Positions 23,600 through 33,713 of a DNA stretch of 59,937 nucleotides are shown piece by piece. This stretch comes from Glycocaulis sp. (lineage in GTDB: Bacteria > Pseudomonadota > Alphaproteobacteria > Caulobacterales > Maricaulaceae). Position 1 is the first letter of the stretch. Each line of letters starts with the position of its first letter. The notes under the pieces were generated by a model. It worked only from the letters and a program-made list of their open reading frames with translations, ran no database searches and was not told the origin of the DNA. A program made the position numbers and the translations under genes. The stretch covers positions 1 through 59,937 of the forward strand of contig JAIUMI010000016.1 of assembly GCA_022565665.1 (NCBI GenBank), written 5' to 3'.

Positions 23600-25537
23600 C
23601 TAGCCGGTGCCGGTGGCCGGGCTTTCAAGCTCGCGTGAGAGCTGCCAGATCAGATCTGCGGGCTCGGCCTGTGCGGTGTAGCCCGTAGGCAGCTCGGCAA
23701 GAATGCGGGCAATACGTGTTATCTCATAAGCCGCGCAGGCCTCACGCAGCCGCTCCATAGCAGGCTCAAGTTCGTCCCAGGGCACCGACATCACCGGCTC
23801 GCTGAGGATGCGCGGATGGCCTGTCGGGCGCGCATTGGCCGATACCAGCAATTCCTCGAACTGCTTCTCGCCATGGCGCAGACCGGTAAAGACAATCTCG
23901 ATATCGCCGCCTTCGGGGCGTTCTTCTCCGGCGATGAAGGGCTTCAGGCCTGACAGCCGGATAATGCGCTTGGCAAGATCAAGCACCCGGACCGGCTCGC
24001 CCATATCAAGCACGAACACTTCTCCGCCCTTTGCCAGCGCGCTGGCCTGCAGGACGAGCTCGGACGCCTCGGTGATGGTCATGAAATAGCGTGTCACTTC
24101 GCGATCTGTGACGGTTACGGGGCCGCCTGCCGCGATCTGGCGGCGGAAGAGGGGCACCACAGAGCCGGACGATTCCAGCACATTGCCGAAGCGCACCATG
24201 GAGAAGGTGGTGGTATTCTGGGTGCAGGCCAGTGACTGGCAGACGAGCTCTGCCAGACGCTTGCTGGCTCCCATGATGTTCGGGGGACGCACGGCCTTGT
24301 CGGTGGAGACCAGCGTGAACGTCTTCACACCGGAGCGGATGGCGGCCCGTGCCATGGTGAGTGTGCCGAACGTGTTATTGCGCAGGCCCTCCACCACGTT
24401 CTGCTCGACGAGCGGGACATGCTTGTAGGCAGCGGCATGAAACACGGTATCCACCTCAAGGCGGGAGAGTATCGTGTTCATCCGGCTCTCGTGCTGTACC
24501 GAGGTCAGCAGCGGGATGATGGCGACCTCTCCACCGAGCTTGGCCTCCAGGGTCTGCAGCTCGCGTTCAATGGCGTAGAGCGCAAACTCGGACTGCTCCA
24601 CAAGCAGCAGGCGGTGCGGGCGCTGGCGCAATATCTGCCGGCAGAGTTCGCTGCCGATCGAGCCCCCGGCACCGGTCACCATGACCGTGCATCCGGTAAT
24701 GTTGGCGGACAGCAATTGCGGATCGGCGGGTACAGGATCGCGCTCCAGCAGATCATCGGGCGCGACCTGCTGTATCTCACTGACGCTGGCGCGCCCCGAA
24801 ACAATATCCATCATGCCGGGAATGGTCTTCACGCGTACTTTCAGGGGCTCAAGGCTGGACAGGATGCGCTTGCGCTGGGTCAAGCTGGCACTGGGGATGG
24901 CCAGCAGCACCATTTTGGCGCGGGTATTACGCACAAGGTCCGGCAGGGATGCCGGCGGGTGCACGTCAAGCCCATTGATGTGCCGGCCATGCAGGGCCGG
25001 ATCATCGTCCACGAAGGACACCGGGAGATAGTCCGCGGCCTGGTGCAGGGACATGACGACCTGCCGCCCGCCGGCGCCCGCGCCATAGATGATCACGCGC
25101 GATTTCTGCAACGCCTGACGTTGCAGGAACATGGTGCGCAACAGCAGGCGCGGCCCGCTCATGACCCCGATCAGCAGGAAGGCATAGATGAAGGGCACAG
25201 AGCGGGGCAGGCCCAGAGAGAAGGCCAGCGTCAGGCCAAGCAGCAGGGCGGCGGACAGGGCCGCGCCCAGTGACAGGATCCGGAGCATTTCAAGCCCGGA
25301 AAACCGGATGACCGCACGGTAGAGGCCAAGACGCGAAAATGCGACGAGTGACAGCGGAAGCGTGATGGCCAGCGCTATCCAGATCCCTGGCAGGGGCAGG
25401 AAGGCGAAGCTTTCAACGCGCAGGAACAGTGCGGCCATGTACGCCAGGACAATCGCCGCGGCATCAACGGCCAGCTTCACCGCCTGCTTGACCGGCAGGG
25501 GCAGGCTGAATAGCGGTTCAAGGTTCCTGTAGAACAT
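23600..25537 (-). CDS. Membrane-bound nucleotide-sugar 4,6-dehydratase (WbpM/PglF/CapD family)
   Basis: 645 residues; ATG 25537 is preferred over TTG 25546 because GAGGG precedes it. About four N-terminal membrane helices (residues 15-115) are followed by a first Rossmann-like domain (GAGAGGRQV) and the catalytic SDR domain (TGAGGSIGSE, with STDKAV and MGASKR giving the S-M-K-type triad). The family converts UDP-GlcNAc-type sugars to 4-keto-6-deoxy intermediates for O-antigen, capsule or protein glycans at the inner membrane. It is downstream of, and codirectional with, a nucleotide-sugar epimerase, so the pair likely feeds surface polysaccharide synthesis. Confidence 0.9.
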   Translation of the reverse strand: MFYRNLEPLFSLPLPVKQAVKLAVDAAAIVLAYMAALFLRVESFAFLPLPGIWIALAITLPLSLVAFSRLGLYRAVIRFSGLEMLRILSLGAALSAALLLGLTLAFSLGLPRSVPFIYAFLLIGVMSGPRLLLRTMFLQRQALQKSRVIIYGAGAGGRQVVMSLHQAADYLPVSFVDDDPALHGRHINGLDVHPPASLPDLVRNTRAKMVLLAIPSASLTQRKRILSSLEPLKVRVKTIPGMMDIVSGRASVSEIQQVAPDDLLERDPVPADPQLLSANITGCTVMVTGAGGSIGSELCRQILRQRPHRLLLVEQSEFALYAIERELQTLEAKLGGEVAIIPLLTSVQHESRMNTILSRLEVDTVFHAAAYKHVPLVEQNVVEGLRNNTFGTLTMARAAIRSGVKTFTLVSTDKAVRPPNIMGASKRLAELVCQSLACTQNTTTFSMVRFGNVLESSGSVVPLFRRQIAAGGPVTVTDREVTRYFMTITEASELVLQASALAKGGEVFVLDMGEPVRVLDLAKRIIRLSGLKPFIAGEERPEGGDIEIVFTGLRHGEKQFEELLVSANARPTGHPRILSEPVMSVPWDELEPAMERLREACAAYEITRIARILAELPTGYTAQAEPADLIWQLSRELESPATGTG

Positions 25538-25619
25538 GGCCCTCAATCACCGGGCGCCAGTAAAGCCCGGATCGGTCTGATCTTGCTGATGCGCCGTTTG
25601 GCGTAAATATCCCCCAGCC

Positions 25620-26633
25620 TTATTTGCCATAATATTCACGGTACCACGAGACAAATCGGGCAATCCCCGCGCCGATGTCGGTCTGAGGGCGATAGCCGGT
25701 AAGGTTCTGCAGCAGGCTGCAATCGGCCCAGGTGGCAGGCACATCGCCGGCCTGCATGTCCATGTAGTTGCGCTCTGCCGCAACGCCGAGTTCGGCCTCG
25801 ATGGCCTTGACGAAATCGAGCAGGTTCACCTTCTGCGAGTTGCCGATATTGACGATACGGAAGGGCGCGGCCGGGCTTAGCGAGTCTCCTTCCACCGCTG
25901 TGTGCGGCGCACCGGGCAGGGGCGGCACGGCGTCCATCAGCAGGCGGATACCCCGCACCAGATCGTCAACATAGGTAAAATCGCGGTGCATATTGCCGTG
26001 ATTGTAAATATCGATCGGCCGGCCATTGAGGATGGCGTCGACGAATTTGAACAGGGCGAGATCGGGCCGCCCCCAGGGGCCATAGACGGTGAAGAAGCGG
26101 AACAGGGTGGTCGGTATCTCCCACAGATGGGCATAGGCATGACCCATCGCCTCGTTCGCCTTCTTGGTGGCCGCATAAATGGTCAGCTGGGTATCGGCCT
26201 TGTCGGTCTCGGCAAACGGCATGTCCTCGTTCGCGCCATAGACCGAGGACGTGGAGGCCATGAGAAGGTGGCTTACCTTCAGCCGCCGCGCTGCCTCCAT
26301 CACATTGAACGTGCCGACCAGATTGGCGTCGATATAGGCGCGCGGGTTTTCAAGGCTGTAGCGGACCCCGGCCTGGGCCGCCAGGTGGACGATGATGTCA
26401 GGCTGAAAGCTGTCGGCTGCCTGCCATAGCCGGTCATTATCCTCCAGCATGGCTTCTGTGGCGGTAAAGCCGGGCGTTTGCAGCAGCATCTGGTGACGGC
26501 GCTGCTTCAGGCGCACATCGTAATAGTCCGTCAGCCCGTCATATCCGTGAACGGAGAATCCCTCGTCCAGCAGCAGGCGTGCCAGGTGAAAGCCGATAAA
26601 GCCGGCCGTACCTGTGATGAATACGCGCTGCAT
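25620..26633 (-). CDS. NAD-dependent epimerase, UDP-glucuronate 4-epimerase-like
   Basis: 337 residues from ATG 26633. Extended [15 protein letters not shown] nucleotide motif at the N-terminus, [14 protein letters not shown] (characteristic of UDP-glucuronate 4-epimerases), STSSVYG and the YAATKK catalytic Tyr/Lys. It inverts C4 of UDP-glucuronate or a related UDP-sugar to supply precursors for surface polysaccharide. It lies 82 bases upstream of the 4,6-dehydratase gene on the same strand, suggesting a common transcript. Confidence 0.88.
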   Translation of the reverse strand: MQRVFITGTAGFIGFHLARLLLDEGFSVHGYDGLTDYYDVRLKQRRHQMLLQTPGFTATEAMLEDNDRLWQAADSFQPDIIVHLAAQAGVRYSLENPRAYIDANLVGTFNVMEAARRLKVSHLLMASTSSVYGANEDMPFAETDKADTQLTIYAATKKANEAMGHAYAHLWEIPTTLFRFFTVYGPWGRPDLALFKFVDAILNGRPIDIYNHGNMHRDFTYVDDLVRGIRLLMDAVPPLPGAPHTAVEGDSLSPAAPFRIVNIGNSQKVNLLDFVKAIEAELGVAAERNYMDMQAGDVPATWADCSLLQNLTGYRPQTDIGAGIARFVSWYREYYGK

Positions 26634-26799
26634 GGGCGGGCCTGTGCTCCCTGACCAAGGTATCCGCTGCAAGACTGGCGTGCATAGAGCAAGGCTTGCC
26701 GGTCATGACGCACTCGTCATAGCGTGAACCGGACCGATGGCAACCGGCAAGGCGGTATTACACCGTCCAGGACCGCTCTGGCGCGAGGAAATGGCGGAC

Positions 26800-27423
26800 A
26801 TGTCGTTCTACGAAGACCATATCCTGCCCCATGTCGTGACGGCCGCCTGCGGATGCGGGCAGATCATGAAGAAGCGCAGCGAGATCGTGCCGGATGCCAC
26901 AGGCGCGGTGCTGGAGATTGGATCCGGGGCGGGGCCGAACCTGCAATTCTATGACCCCGAAAGAGTGACGAAGCTCTACGCGCTTGAGCCCTCTGCCGGC
27001 ATGCGCCGCAAGGCTGCCAGTGCTGTTGTCAGTGCGCCGGTGCCGGTAGAGGTGCTTGATGCGCCGGGTGAGGCTGTGCCGCTGGACAGCGCGAGCATTG
27101 ATACGGTCGTGCTCACCTTCACCGCCTGCACGATTCCTGATGTGCGGGCTGCTTTGAGCGAGGCTGTGCGGGTGCTCAAGCCCGGCGGGCAGGTTCTGTT
27201 CGCGGAGCATGGTGCATCGCCTGATGCAGGCATTGCCCGCTGGCAGGGGCGGATCGAACCCGTCTGGAAGGTGCTGGCGGGCGGGTGTCACCTCACGAGG
27301 CGGCCCGATGCACTGTTGCAGGGCGCGGGGCTAGTGATAGAGCAGATGGAAACCGGCTATATTCCGCGCACACCGAAAATCGCCGGTTTTGTCTATGCGG
27401 GCAGGGCCTTGCGCCCGGCCTGA
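26800..27423 (+). CDS. Class I SAM-dependent methyltransferase (METTL7/TMT1-like)
   Basis: 207 residues; ATG 26800 is chosen since the ATG at 26791 directly abuts the GAGGA site. The SAM motif VLEIGSGAGPN is followed by post-motif VLTFTACTIPDV and LKPGGQVLFAEHGAS, then RIEPVWKVLAGGCHLTR. This C-terminal pattern resembles METTL7-type (thiol) methyltransferases and UbiE-like proteins. Cytoplasmic; the substrate is unknown. It stands alone, divergent from the epimerase. Confidence 0.82.
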   Translation: MSFYEDHILPHVVTAACGCGQIMKKRSEIVPDATGAVLEIGSGAGPNLQFYDPERVTKLYALEPSAGMRRKAASAVVSAPVPVEVLDAPGEAVPLDSASIDTVVLTFTACTIPDVRAALSEAVRVLKPGGQVLFAEHGASPDAGIARWQGRIEPVWKVLAGGCHLTRRPDALLQGAGLVIEQMETGYIPRTPKIAGFVYAGRALRPA

Positions 27424-27697
27424 CGTTTTGCGCCTTGCTTTCGCCTTCAAAGCCCATCATATACCGCCCTAGCGCATAAGCCCCGCGCGCGTAGAAGGGA
27501 GCGATAAAACGCTCCGCAAGCGCGGCTTGACCGGACCGGCGGCGGATTTTTCCGCCACATATCCGGGCGTGAGATGCAAGACCTGCCCTGCTGGCGGGCC
27601 CATCTCCTGACCGGCGGCTGATCTGCGCAGTTGTCCATGAATGATAACTCCCCGGCGGGCGGCACCGATAGCGTGCGCCCGCATGAAAGGTATTGAT

Positions 27698-29020
27698 ATG
27701 ACTAAGTTCTCTGATCTCGGCCTTGCCGCGCCGGTGCAAAAATCGGTGGCCGCTGAAGGCTATGAGACCCCGACCCCTATCCAGAGCCGTGCCATCCCCC
27801 CGGTCCTTCAGGGCCGTGACGTGGTGGGTATCGCCCAGACCGGCACCGGCAAGACGGCAGCCTTCGTGCTGCCGATCCTGACCCGCCTTCTGGCCGAAAA
27901 TAAGCAGGCTCCGGGCCTCTCCTGCCGCTGCCTTATCTTGGCGCCGACCCGCGAGCTGGCCGCCCAGATTGGCGATTCCATCGCGGTCTATGGCCGCCAT
28001 ACCGGCCTCACCCATGTGGTGGTCTTTGGCGGAGTGAAGCACGGGCCCCAGGTGCGCGCGCTTGCGCGCGGCCTCGACATTCTGGTGGCCACGCCGGGTC
28101 GGCTGCTCGACCATGTGGCCGACCGCAAGGCGCGCCTTGATCTCACCTCCATCGTGGTGCTGGACGAGGCCGACCAGATGCTCGATCTCGGCTTCATGCC
28201 GGCCTTGCGCAAAATCCTACAAATGGTTGGCAAGCCGCGCCAGACGGTGATGTTCTCCGCCACCATGCCGCCGCCCATCCGCGCGCTGGCCGACGATTTC
28301 CTGCGTGATCCGGTGACGGTGGCCGTCACCCCGCAGGCCAAGCCCGTCGAGCGTATCGAGCAGGGCGTGCTTTATGTGAAGTCAGACGAAAAGCGTCAGG
28401 CGCTGATCGATGTGATGGCGCCGGAAGCGGGCAAGCGCGCCATCATCTTCACCCGTACAAAACGCGGCGCGGACCGGGTGGCGAAGTTGCTGACCGAGTA
28501 CGGTCACAAGGCCGCGGCCATCCACGGCAACAAGAGCCAGAACCAGCGCGAGAAGGCGCTGGCCGCCTTCAAGGCCGGGCAGAATCCGGTTCTTGTCGCC
28601 ACGGACATTGCCGCGCGTGGTCTGGATATTGATGGCGTGGAACTGGTGGTCAATTTCGAACTGCCCAACGTGCCGGAATCCTATGTCCACCGTATCGGGC
28701 GTACCGCGCGGGCGGGTGCCTCCGGGCGCGCTGTTGCCCTCGTCGCGCCCGATGAGCGCGGGCTTCTGATGGATATCGAGAAGCTGACCGGGCTGACCAT
28801 TCGCGGGCTCAATGATGCGCCCCCGATAAGCGGCCCGATCCGCCCGGTGCAGAAGCAGCGCGGACAAGGTGGCGGTCAACGCCGGGGCGGTCACGGTGGT
28901 GCCCATCGTGGCCAGCACGGCGCGGCTCAAGGCTCGGGGCAGGGCGGGGGGCAGAAACGCTCCCGCAATCGCCGCCGCAAGCCCGGTGGTGCGCAAGGCG
29001 GTCAGCGCCAGAGCGCGTAG
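27698..29020 (+). CDS. DEAD-box RNA helicase, RhlE type
   Basis: 440 residues from ATG 27698 (AAAGG upstream). All core motifs are present: Q motif (GYETPTPIQ), AQTGTGKT, PTRELA, TPGRLLD, DEAD, SATMP, IIFTRTK, ATDIAARGLD and HRIGRTARAG. The tail from about residue 385 is a low-complexity Gly/Arg/Gln RNA-binding extension rich in GGQRRGG-type repeats. It unwinds structured RNA (ribosome assembly, degradosome, cold adaptation). The ~270-base untranslated stretch before it contains GC-rich hairpins and may be a long 5' leader, as is usual for RhlE genes. Confidence 0.93.
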   Translation: MTKFSDLGLAAPVQKSVAAEGYETPTPIQSRAIPPVLQGRDVVGIAQTGTGKTAAFVLPILTRLLAENKQAPGLSCRCLILAPTRELAAQIGDSIAVYGRHTGLTHVVVFGGVKHGPQVRALARGLDILVATPGRLLDHVADRKARLDLTSIVVLDEADQMLDLGFMPALRKILQMVGKPRQTVMFSATMPPPIRALADDFLRDPVTVAVTPQAKPVERIEQGVLYVKSDEKRQALIDVMAPEAGKRAIIFTRTKRGADRVAKLLTEYGHKAAAIHGNKSQNQREKALAAFKAGQNPVLVATDIAARGLDIDGVELVVNFELPNVPESYVHRIGRTARAGASGRAVALVAPDERGLLMDIEKLTGLTIRGLNDAPPISGPIRPVQKQRGQGGGQRRGGHGGAHRGQHGAAQGSGQGGGQKRSRNRRRKPGGAQGGQRQSA

Positions 29021-29047
29021 TATCAAGGCATCTTATTCGTCGTTAAG

Positions 29048-29143
29048 GTCCCCGCTTTCGCGGGGATAAACTCCGGCGGGAACCCAGAGCCGCTGGCCAC
29101 CGCCAGAGCCCCATGATCTCTGGACCCCCACTTTCGTGGGGGT
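29048..29143. repeat. REP-like palindromic intergenic elements
   Basis: Two hairpins with TTTC loops: CCCCGC/GCGGGG (29050-29065) and ACCCCCAC/GTGGGGGT (29124-29143). They resemble the short palindromes scattered between genes in many alphaproteobacterial genomes, and sit between convergent genes where they may also act as transcription end points. Similar ones occur at 39028-39335. Confidence 0.6.
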
Positions 29144-29165
29144 GACGATGAGGGCGTGGCGCGGA

Positions 29166-29621
29166 CTATCCCCGTTTCAGCGGCGTCATGTCGAAGTGGA
29201 GCACCTCTTCGCGCGCGCCGAGCTTCGTGTAGAGCGCGACCGCGGGTGGATCGTCGTAATCGGCCTGCACAGAGACCACCCACGCACCGATATCGCTGGC
29301 GATGCGCCGTGTCTCATTGATGAGGGCGGTGGCGAGTCCCTTTCGGCGGTGCGCCGCGTCCACGGCGAGGTCGTAGATATAGATTTCGCTGCGCTCGCGC
29401 TCGAACTTGGGCATCACGTAAGCCGCGAGCCCGCCTATGATCGTATCGCCTTCCAGAGCCGCCAGCGCGATGAAGTGCGGATTGGCCAGCAGGCGGTCGC
29501 GATACTCTGCCGACGGCATGGCACCAGTATAGGTGTCCGGTTCTTCAAACACCTTGCCGAAAAGGGCAAGCCAATCGGCAAAGCCGTTGTGGTCACTCGG
29601 GGAAAGCCGGATAACTTCCAT
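29166..29621 (-). CDS. GNAT N-acetyltransferase, AAC(3)-I-like
   Basis: 151 residues, single GNAT domain. The central and C-terminal parts match the AAC(3)-I aminoglycoside acetyltransferases closely as I recall them: FIALAALE, LAAYVMPKFE, ERSEIYIYDLAV, HRRKG.ATALIN (acetyl-CoA loop), VQADYDDPPAVALYTKLGAR and EEVLHFDM. It would transfer acetyl from acetyl-CoA to the 3-amino group of an aminoglycoside or a related amine. It is codirectional with and just downstream of pckA, with ordinary host base composition and no mobile element nearby, so it is probably an old chromosomal gene. Whether it confers resistance is unknown. Confidence 0.82.
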   Translation of the reverse strand: MEVIRLSPSDHNGFADWLALFGKVFEEPDTYTGAMPSAEYRDRLLANPHFIALAALEGDTIIGGLAAYVMPKFERERSEIYIYDLAVDAAHRRKGLATALINETRRIASDIGAWVVSVQADYDDPPAVALYTKLGAREEVLHFDMTPLKRG

Positions 29622-29635
29622 TGCGATCCTGCCGG

Positions 29636-31249
29636 TTACTCCGCCGCTGCCCGGATCGCCTCAGGGCTGGGCGCGGCTGCGCGCACGGCCGGGTCCACGT
29701 GGGTCTCGAACTTCTCGAAATTCGCGATGAACATGTCAGCGAGTTTCAGTGCCTGCGCGTCATAGGCCGCCGCATCGCTCCAGGTCTGGCGCGGATCGAG
29801 AATGGCCGGATCGACATTGGGCACGGTCACGGGCACATCAAAGCCGAACACCGGATCCTTGCGGAACTGCGCGGCTGACAAAGAGCCGTCCATGGCCGCA
29901 TTCAGAAGCGCACGTGTGGCGCGGATCGGCATGCGATGGCCCACGCCATAGGCTCCGCCCGTCCAGCCGGTATTGACCAGCCAGCACTGCACGCCATGGC
30001 GCGCGATCAGCTCACGCAACAGATTGCCATACTCTGCCGGATGGCGCGGCATGAAGGGCGCGCCAAAGCAGGTGGAGAAGGTGGCCGATGGCTCGGTCAC
30101 GCCCTTCTCGGTGCCCGCGACCTTGGCCGTATAGCCCGACAGGAAATGATACATGGCCTGCGCCGGGGTCAGCCGGGCGATGGGGGGCATCACGCCAAAC
30201 GCGTCACAGGTCAGCATGACCAGCGTGGAGGGGTGCCCGCACACATTCTTGTCGCAGGCATTGGGGATGTAGTGCAGCGGATAGGCTCCGCGCGAGTTCT
30301 CCGCCAGTGTCGCGTCATCAAGATTGAGAGTGCGCGTGGCCGGGTCCATCACCACGTTTTCCAGCACCGTGCCCCACATGGCGGTGGTGGCGTAGATGTC
30401 CGGCTCGGCTTCTTTCGACAGGCGGATCATCTTGGCATAACAGCCGCCCTCGAAATTGAAGAGGCCGGTCTCAGACCAGCCATGCTCGTCATCGCCGATC
30501 AGCTTGCGTTTGGGGTCGGCCGAGAGCGTGGTCTTGCCGGTGCCGGAAAGGCCGAAGAACACCGCGCTATCACCCTTTTCGCCGACATTGACCGAGCAGT
30601 GCATCGGCATGACGTGCTTTTCAGGCAAGAGATAATTGAGGATGGAGAAGACCGATTTCTTCGTCTCGCCCGCATAGGACGTGCCGCCGATCAGTACGAG
30701 CTTCTCGGTAAAATTGATGGCAATGACGGTTTCGGACCGGCAGCCATGGCGCTTCGGATCGGCCTTGAAACTCGGCAGGTTGATGATGGTGAATTCGGGC
30801 GCAAAGTCCTGCAGGTCCGCCGTGTCCGGCCGGCGCAGCAGATGGCGGATGAAGAGCGAATGCCAGGCGAGCTCGGTCACCACCCTGACCGGCAGGCGGT
30901 GGGTCTTGTCCGCCCCGCCAAACAGTTCCTGCACGAAGAGCTCGCGGTCTTCCATGTGCGCGCGCATATCGGCCCACAGCGCATCGAAATGCTCCGGGCT
31001 CATGGCGGCGTTGAAATCCCACCAGATCGTGTCTTCGGTATTGGCGTCGCGCACGGTGAACTTGTCGCGCGCGGAGCGGCCCGTGTGCTGGCCGGTTTCC
31101 ACCGCCAGCGCGCCGCCTTTCGCCACACGTCCTTCCCCGCGCCGGATCGCCTCTTCATAGAGGGCCGGTTCCAGCCAGTTGATGTTGAGCTTGCCCGGAC
31201 GGGTAATGCCCAGATCCCGCAGATCGCGGATCGGCGTTACGTCAGCCAT
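29636..31249 (-). CDS. pckA: Phosphoenolpyruvate carboxykinase (ATP)
   Basis: 537 residues; ATG 31249 follows GCAGGGAGACATC. ATP-type PEPCK signatures: P-loop [16 protein letters not shown], the preceding [15 protein letters not shown] region, [10 protein letters not shown] metal site, FEGGCYAK, and RGAYPLHYI. Converts oxaloacetate + ATP to PEP + CO2, the first committed step of gluconeogenesis, consistent with growth on peptides and amino acids. The GNAT gene begins 14 bases past its stop. Confidence 0.97.
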   Translation of the reverse strand: MADVTPIRDLRDLGITRPGKLNINWLEPALYEEAIRRGEGRVAKGGALAVETGQHTGRSARDKFTVRDANTEDTIWWDFNAAMSPEHFDALWADMRAHMEDRELFVQELFGGADKTHRLPVRVVTELAWHSLFIRHLLRRPDTADLQDFAPEFTIINLPSFKADPKRHGCRSETVIAINFTEKLVLIGGTSYAGETKKSVFSILNYLLPEKHVMPMHCSVNVGEKGDSAVFFGLSGTGKTTLSADPKRKLIGDDEHGWSETGLFNFEGGCYAKMIRLSKEAEPDIYATTAMWGTVLENVVMDPATRTLNLDDATLAENSRGAYPLHYIPNACDKNVCGHPSTLVMLTCDAFGVMPPIARLTPAQAMYHFLSGYTAKVAGTEKGVTEPSATFSTCFGAPFMPRHPAEYGNLLRELIARHGVQCWLVNTGWTGGAYGVGHRMPIRATRALLNAAMDGSLSAAQFRKDPVFGFDVPVTVPNVDPAILDPRQTWSDAAAYDAQALKLADMFIANFEKFETHVDPAVRAAAPSPEAIRAAAE

Positions 31250-31436
31250 GATGTCTCCCTGCAGACTGGCCCACTTGGGCGGGGCCTTGTCGTGGGCGAA
31301 AGTTCTAGCCCTTTTGGTGCGGCTGCGCCAAGGCCGCCCTGACATCACCCCTACAGGTGTGGCACCGATGCAGCGTTGCCGTTGGCGACTGGCCACGATT
31401 GGCATATAATGCCAGTTTGATGACAGGGAGTTCGCG

Positions 31437-31712
31437 ATGGTCACGCGCAATGTGGTGCTTACCGATACGCAGACCGCGATGCTGGACGGTCTGGTGAAGT
31501 CCGGCCGCTATCAGAATGTCAGTGAGGCCATGCGCGCCGGATTGCGCCTTCTGGAACGCGAGGAAGCTGCCCTCGCGGCTCTGCGCGCGCGCCTCGAAGA
31601 GGGGCTGTCGCAGGCTGACGCTGGCGAGTTCATGGATGGCAGCGCTGAGGACATCATAACGCGCGTATTTGCGGACGCTGAACGCCGTCATTCCTCCCCG
31701 CGCGGCGAATGA
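31437..31712 (+). CDS. parD: ParD-family antitoxin
   Basis: 91 residues with an N-terminal ribbon-helix-helix ([18 protein letters not shown], then [18 protein letters not shown]) and a disordered, acidic C-terminus that would wrap the toxin. The start has GGGAG at good spacing. The ATGA overlap with the downstream ParE gene is typical; the ParD/ParE complex normally represses this promoter. The divergent promoter region with pckA is 187 bases. Confidence 0.9.
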   Translation: MVTRNVVLTDTQTAMLDGLVKSGRYQNVSEAMRAGLRLLEREEAALAALRARLEEGLSQADAGEFMDGSAEDIITRVFADAERRHSSPRGE

Positions 31713-32029
31713 CGCGTATCCGCTTTACGCCGCATGCGGTCGCCACGCTGAATGAGATTGCGCAATGGACCTACACGCATTTCGGTGCGGCGCAGGCAGA
31801 ACGATACCGGGTTGATCTCATCCAGGGCTGCGACAGGCTGGAAAACCCGTCCCCGTCAGAGCGAAGCTGCGCAGGGCTAGTGTCCTCCGCATCCGGCGAG
31901 CTGTTCTATGTCCGCGCCGGCATGCACTTCATCGTGTTCCGAAGGCGTGAAGGCGAAGTCGCCATCCTGGACTTCCTGCATGTTCGCAGTGATCTTGCAT
32001 CGCGGCTGGTGAGCTTTTCGGACAGCTAG
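31709..32029 (+). CDS. parE: ParE-family toxin
   Basis: 106 residues of the RelE/ParE fold: RIRFTPHAVATLNEIAQWT at the N-terminus, a central helix pair, and VRAGMHFIVFRRREGEVAIL with the C-terminal strand and helix (DFLHVRSDLASRL). Family members inhibit DNA gyrase. Translation is coupled to the antitoxin gene (ATGA). No damage is visible, so the pair looks functional. Its stop codon interlocks with that of the convergent pirin gene through CTAG. Confidence 0.88.
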   Translation: MTRIRFTPHAVATLNEIAQWTYTHFGAAQAERYRVDLIQGCDRLENPSPSERSCAGLVSSASGELFYVRAGMHFIVFRRREGEVAILDFLHVRSDLASRLVSFSDS

Positions 32030-32958
32030 GTCGTAGGGCAGTCTCTTGTGGGTGCGGGCGGTTCGGGCAGATCATCACCGGGCAGCGGAATGTATTCGTT
32101 TTCGCCCGGCGGCAGGGTGAAGGGTGTGCCCGTCCAGCCATCAGCCGCGCTGGCGCGCCAATCCTCCTTGGCCTTCTCGATGCGTGTCTTCGACGAGGAC
32201 ACGAAATTCCATTCGATGAAACGCTTGCCGAGCACCGACCCGCCCAGAACCATAACGCGCGCGCCCCTATGGCTGGAGACGGTGGCTGTTCCGCCCTCGA
32301 TCACGCCGAGCTGGCCGGCCTGCAACGCCGTGCCATCAACGCTGGCTTCGCCCGACACCAGATAGACGCCCAGCTCGTCATGACCGGCGGGCAGGGTGAA
32401 ACCCGAGCCCGGCTTCATCTCCGCGTGGAAATAGATCGTCGGCGAGAGCATGGTGGTCGGCGCGCGGTGACCATAGGCAGACCCCATGATCAGGCGGATC
32501 GTGGCCCCGCCCTCCACGAAGACGGGCAGGGTATCGGCCTCATAGTGCTCGAAACTGGCCATGTCCTCTTCATGGGCTTCGGGCAGGGCGATCCACATCT
32601 GCATGCCGTGCAGGGAGAAGCCGCGCGCGCGCACCTCCGGGTCGGTGCGCTCTGAATGGGTGATGCCGCTGCCCGCGATCATCAGATTGACCGCGCCGGG
32701 TTCGATGGCCTGCGATACGCCAAGGCTGTCGGCATGGTGCATCGCGCCTTCGAAGAGATAGGTGATGGTCGCAAGGCCGATATGCGGGTGCGGGCGCACA
32801 TCAATGCCCTTGCCGGGCTCGAACCGGGCCGGGCCCATCTCGTCCAGAAAGATGAAGGGGCCTACCATGCGCTTTTTCGCAAACGGCAGGACGCGTGCGA
32901 CCTGAAACCCGCCCAGATCCTTCTTGCGGCCGTCGATTATCATTACCGATGCAGACAT
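32026..32958 (-). CDS. Pirin-family protein
   Basis: 310 residues from ATG 32958. Bicupin with the pirin metal site: PHPHIGLATITYLFEG and the GSGITHSERT motif supply the histidines and glutamate; FSLHGMQMWIALP follows. The C-terminal cupin-like domain has GEASVDGTALQAGQ. Bacterial pirins act as iron-dependent quercetinases or as redox-linked regulators; which applies is not visible. Divergent from the 2OG-oxygenase gene. Confidence 0.9.
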   Translation of the reverse strand: MSASVMIIDGRKKDLGGFQVARVLPFAKKRMVGPFIFLDEMGPARFEPGKGIDVRPHPHIGLATITYLFEGAMHHADSLGVSQAIEPGAVNLMIAGSGITHSERTDPEVRARGFSLHGMQMWIALPEAHEEDMASFEHYEADTLPVFVEGGATIRLIMGSAYGHRAPTTMLSPTIYFHAEMKPGSGFTLPAGHDELGVYLVSGEASVDGTALQAGQLGVIEGGTATVSSHRGARVMVLGGSVLGKRFIEWNFVSSSKTRIEKAKEDWRASAADGWTGTPFTLPPGENEYIPLPGDDLPEPPAPTRDCPTT

Positions 32959-33071
32959 GGCGGGCTCCGATACTGGCTGATCTTGCGACCTTACAGCGCT
33001 GGCCGATTGAATGGCCAGCCCGGGGCGAATAGATTGCGCGCATCGTTGCAGGCGCTTGCAAGGGACAGCCA

Positions 33072-33710
33072 ATGAGCGGCTCCACACTGGTCAATTTCGA
33101 TGCGCTGGCCGCAGGGCCGGTTCAGAAAACGCCTTACACTTTCCTGATGGCCGAGAATGTGGTGACCGCCGGGGAGGCCGCGCAGATCCGCGCCGACTAT
33201 CCTGCGATCAACGAGCCGGGCTATCTGCCGCTCTCCAAGCTGGAGCGCAAAGGCAGTTTCAAGCAGGTCACAGACGATCTGATGAGCGCGCGGCTCGCCG
33301 AAGTGCTAGGGCAGAAGCTGGGTATCGACCTGACGGACAAGCCGCGCATGATCACGGTGCGCCGGGTGTCCAAGCTGTCGGACGGTCCGATCCATAACGA
33401 TTCCAAATCAAAAATCCTCACCATGCTGCTCTATCTCAATGAACACTGGGATGAGAGCGATGCAGGCTGTATCCGCGTGCTCAACGGCCCGGATGATTTT
33501 GATGATTACGCCGCCCAGGTGCCCCCGCTCGCCGGGCAGGTGTTCGCTTTCCTGCGCTCGGACAATTCCTGGCATGGCCATCTGCCCTTCGAGGGCGAGC
33601 GCTATGTGATCCAGGTCACTTTCCTGACCAGTCAGGAGGAGCTTGACCGCAAGGAAAACCGCGGCGGGTTGCAATACTTCCTGAAAAAGCTGCTGCGTCA
33701 GCGCAACTAG
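33072..33710 (+). CDS. 2-oxoglutarate/Fe(II)-dependent oxygenase
   Basis: 212 residues of the prolyl-4-hydroxylase-like superfamily. Iron site: IHNDSKSK (HxD) in the middle, SWHGHLPF supplying the distal His, and ERYVIQVTF with the Arg that would hold 2-oxoglutarate. Members hydroxylate amino-acid side chains or small molecules. It neighbours the SGNH/MBOAT/FkbM operon (convergent, 3-base gap), so a role in modifying a surface glycan or peptide is possible but unproven. Confidence 0.82.
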   Translation: MSGSTLVNFDALAAGPVQKTPYTFLMAENVVTAGEAAQIRADYPAINEPGYLPLSKLERKGSFKQVTDDLMSARLAEVLGQKLGIDLTDKPRMITVRRVSKLSDGPIHNDSKSKILTMLLYLNEHWDESDAGCIRVLNGPDDFDDYAAQVPPLAGQVFAFLRSDNSWHGHLPFEGERYVIQVTFLTSQEELDRKENRGGLQYFLKKLLRQRN

Positions 33711-33713
33711 GCC

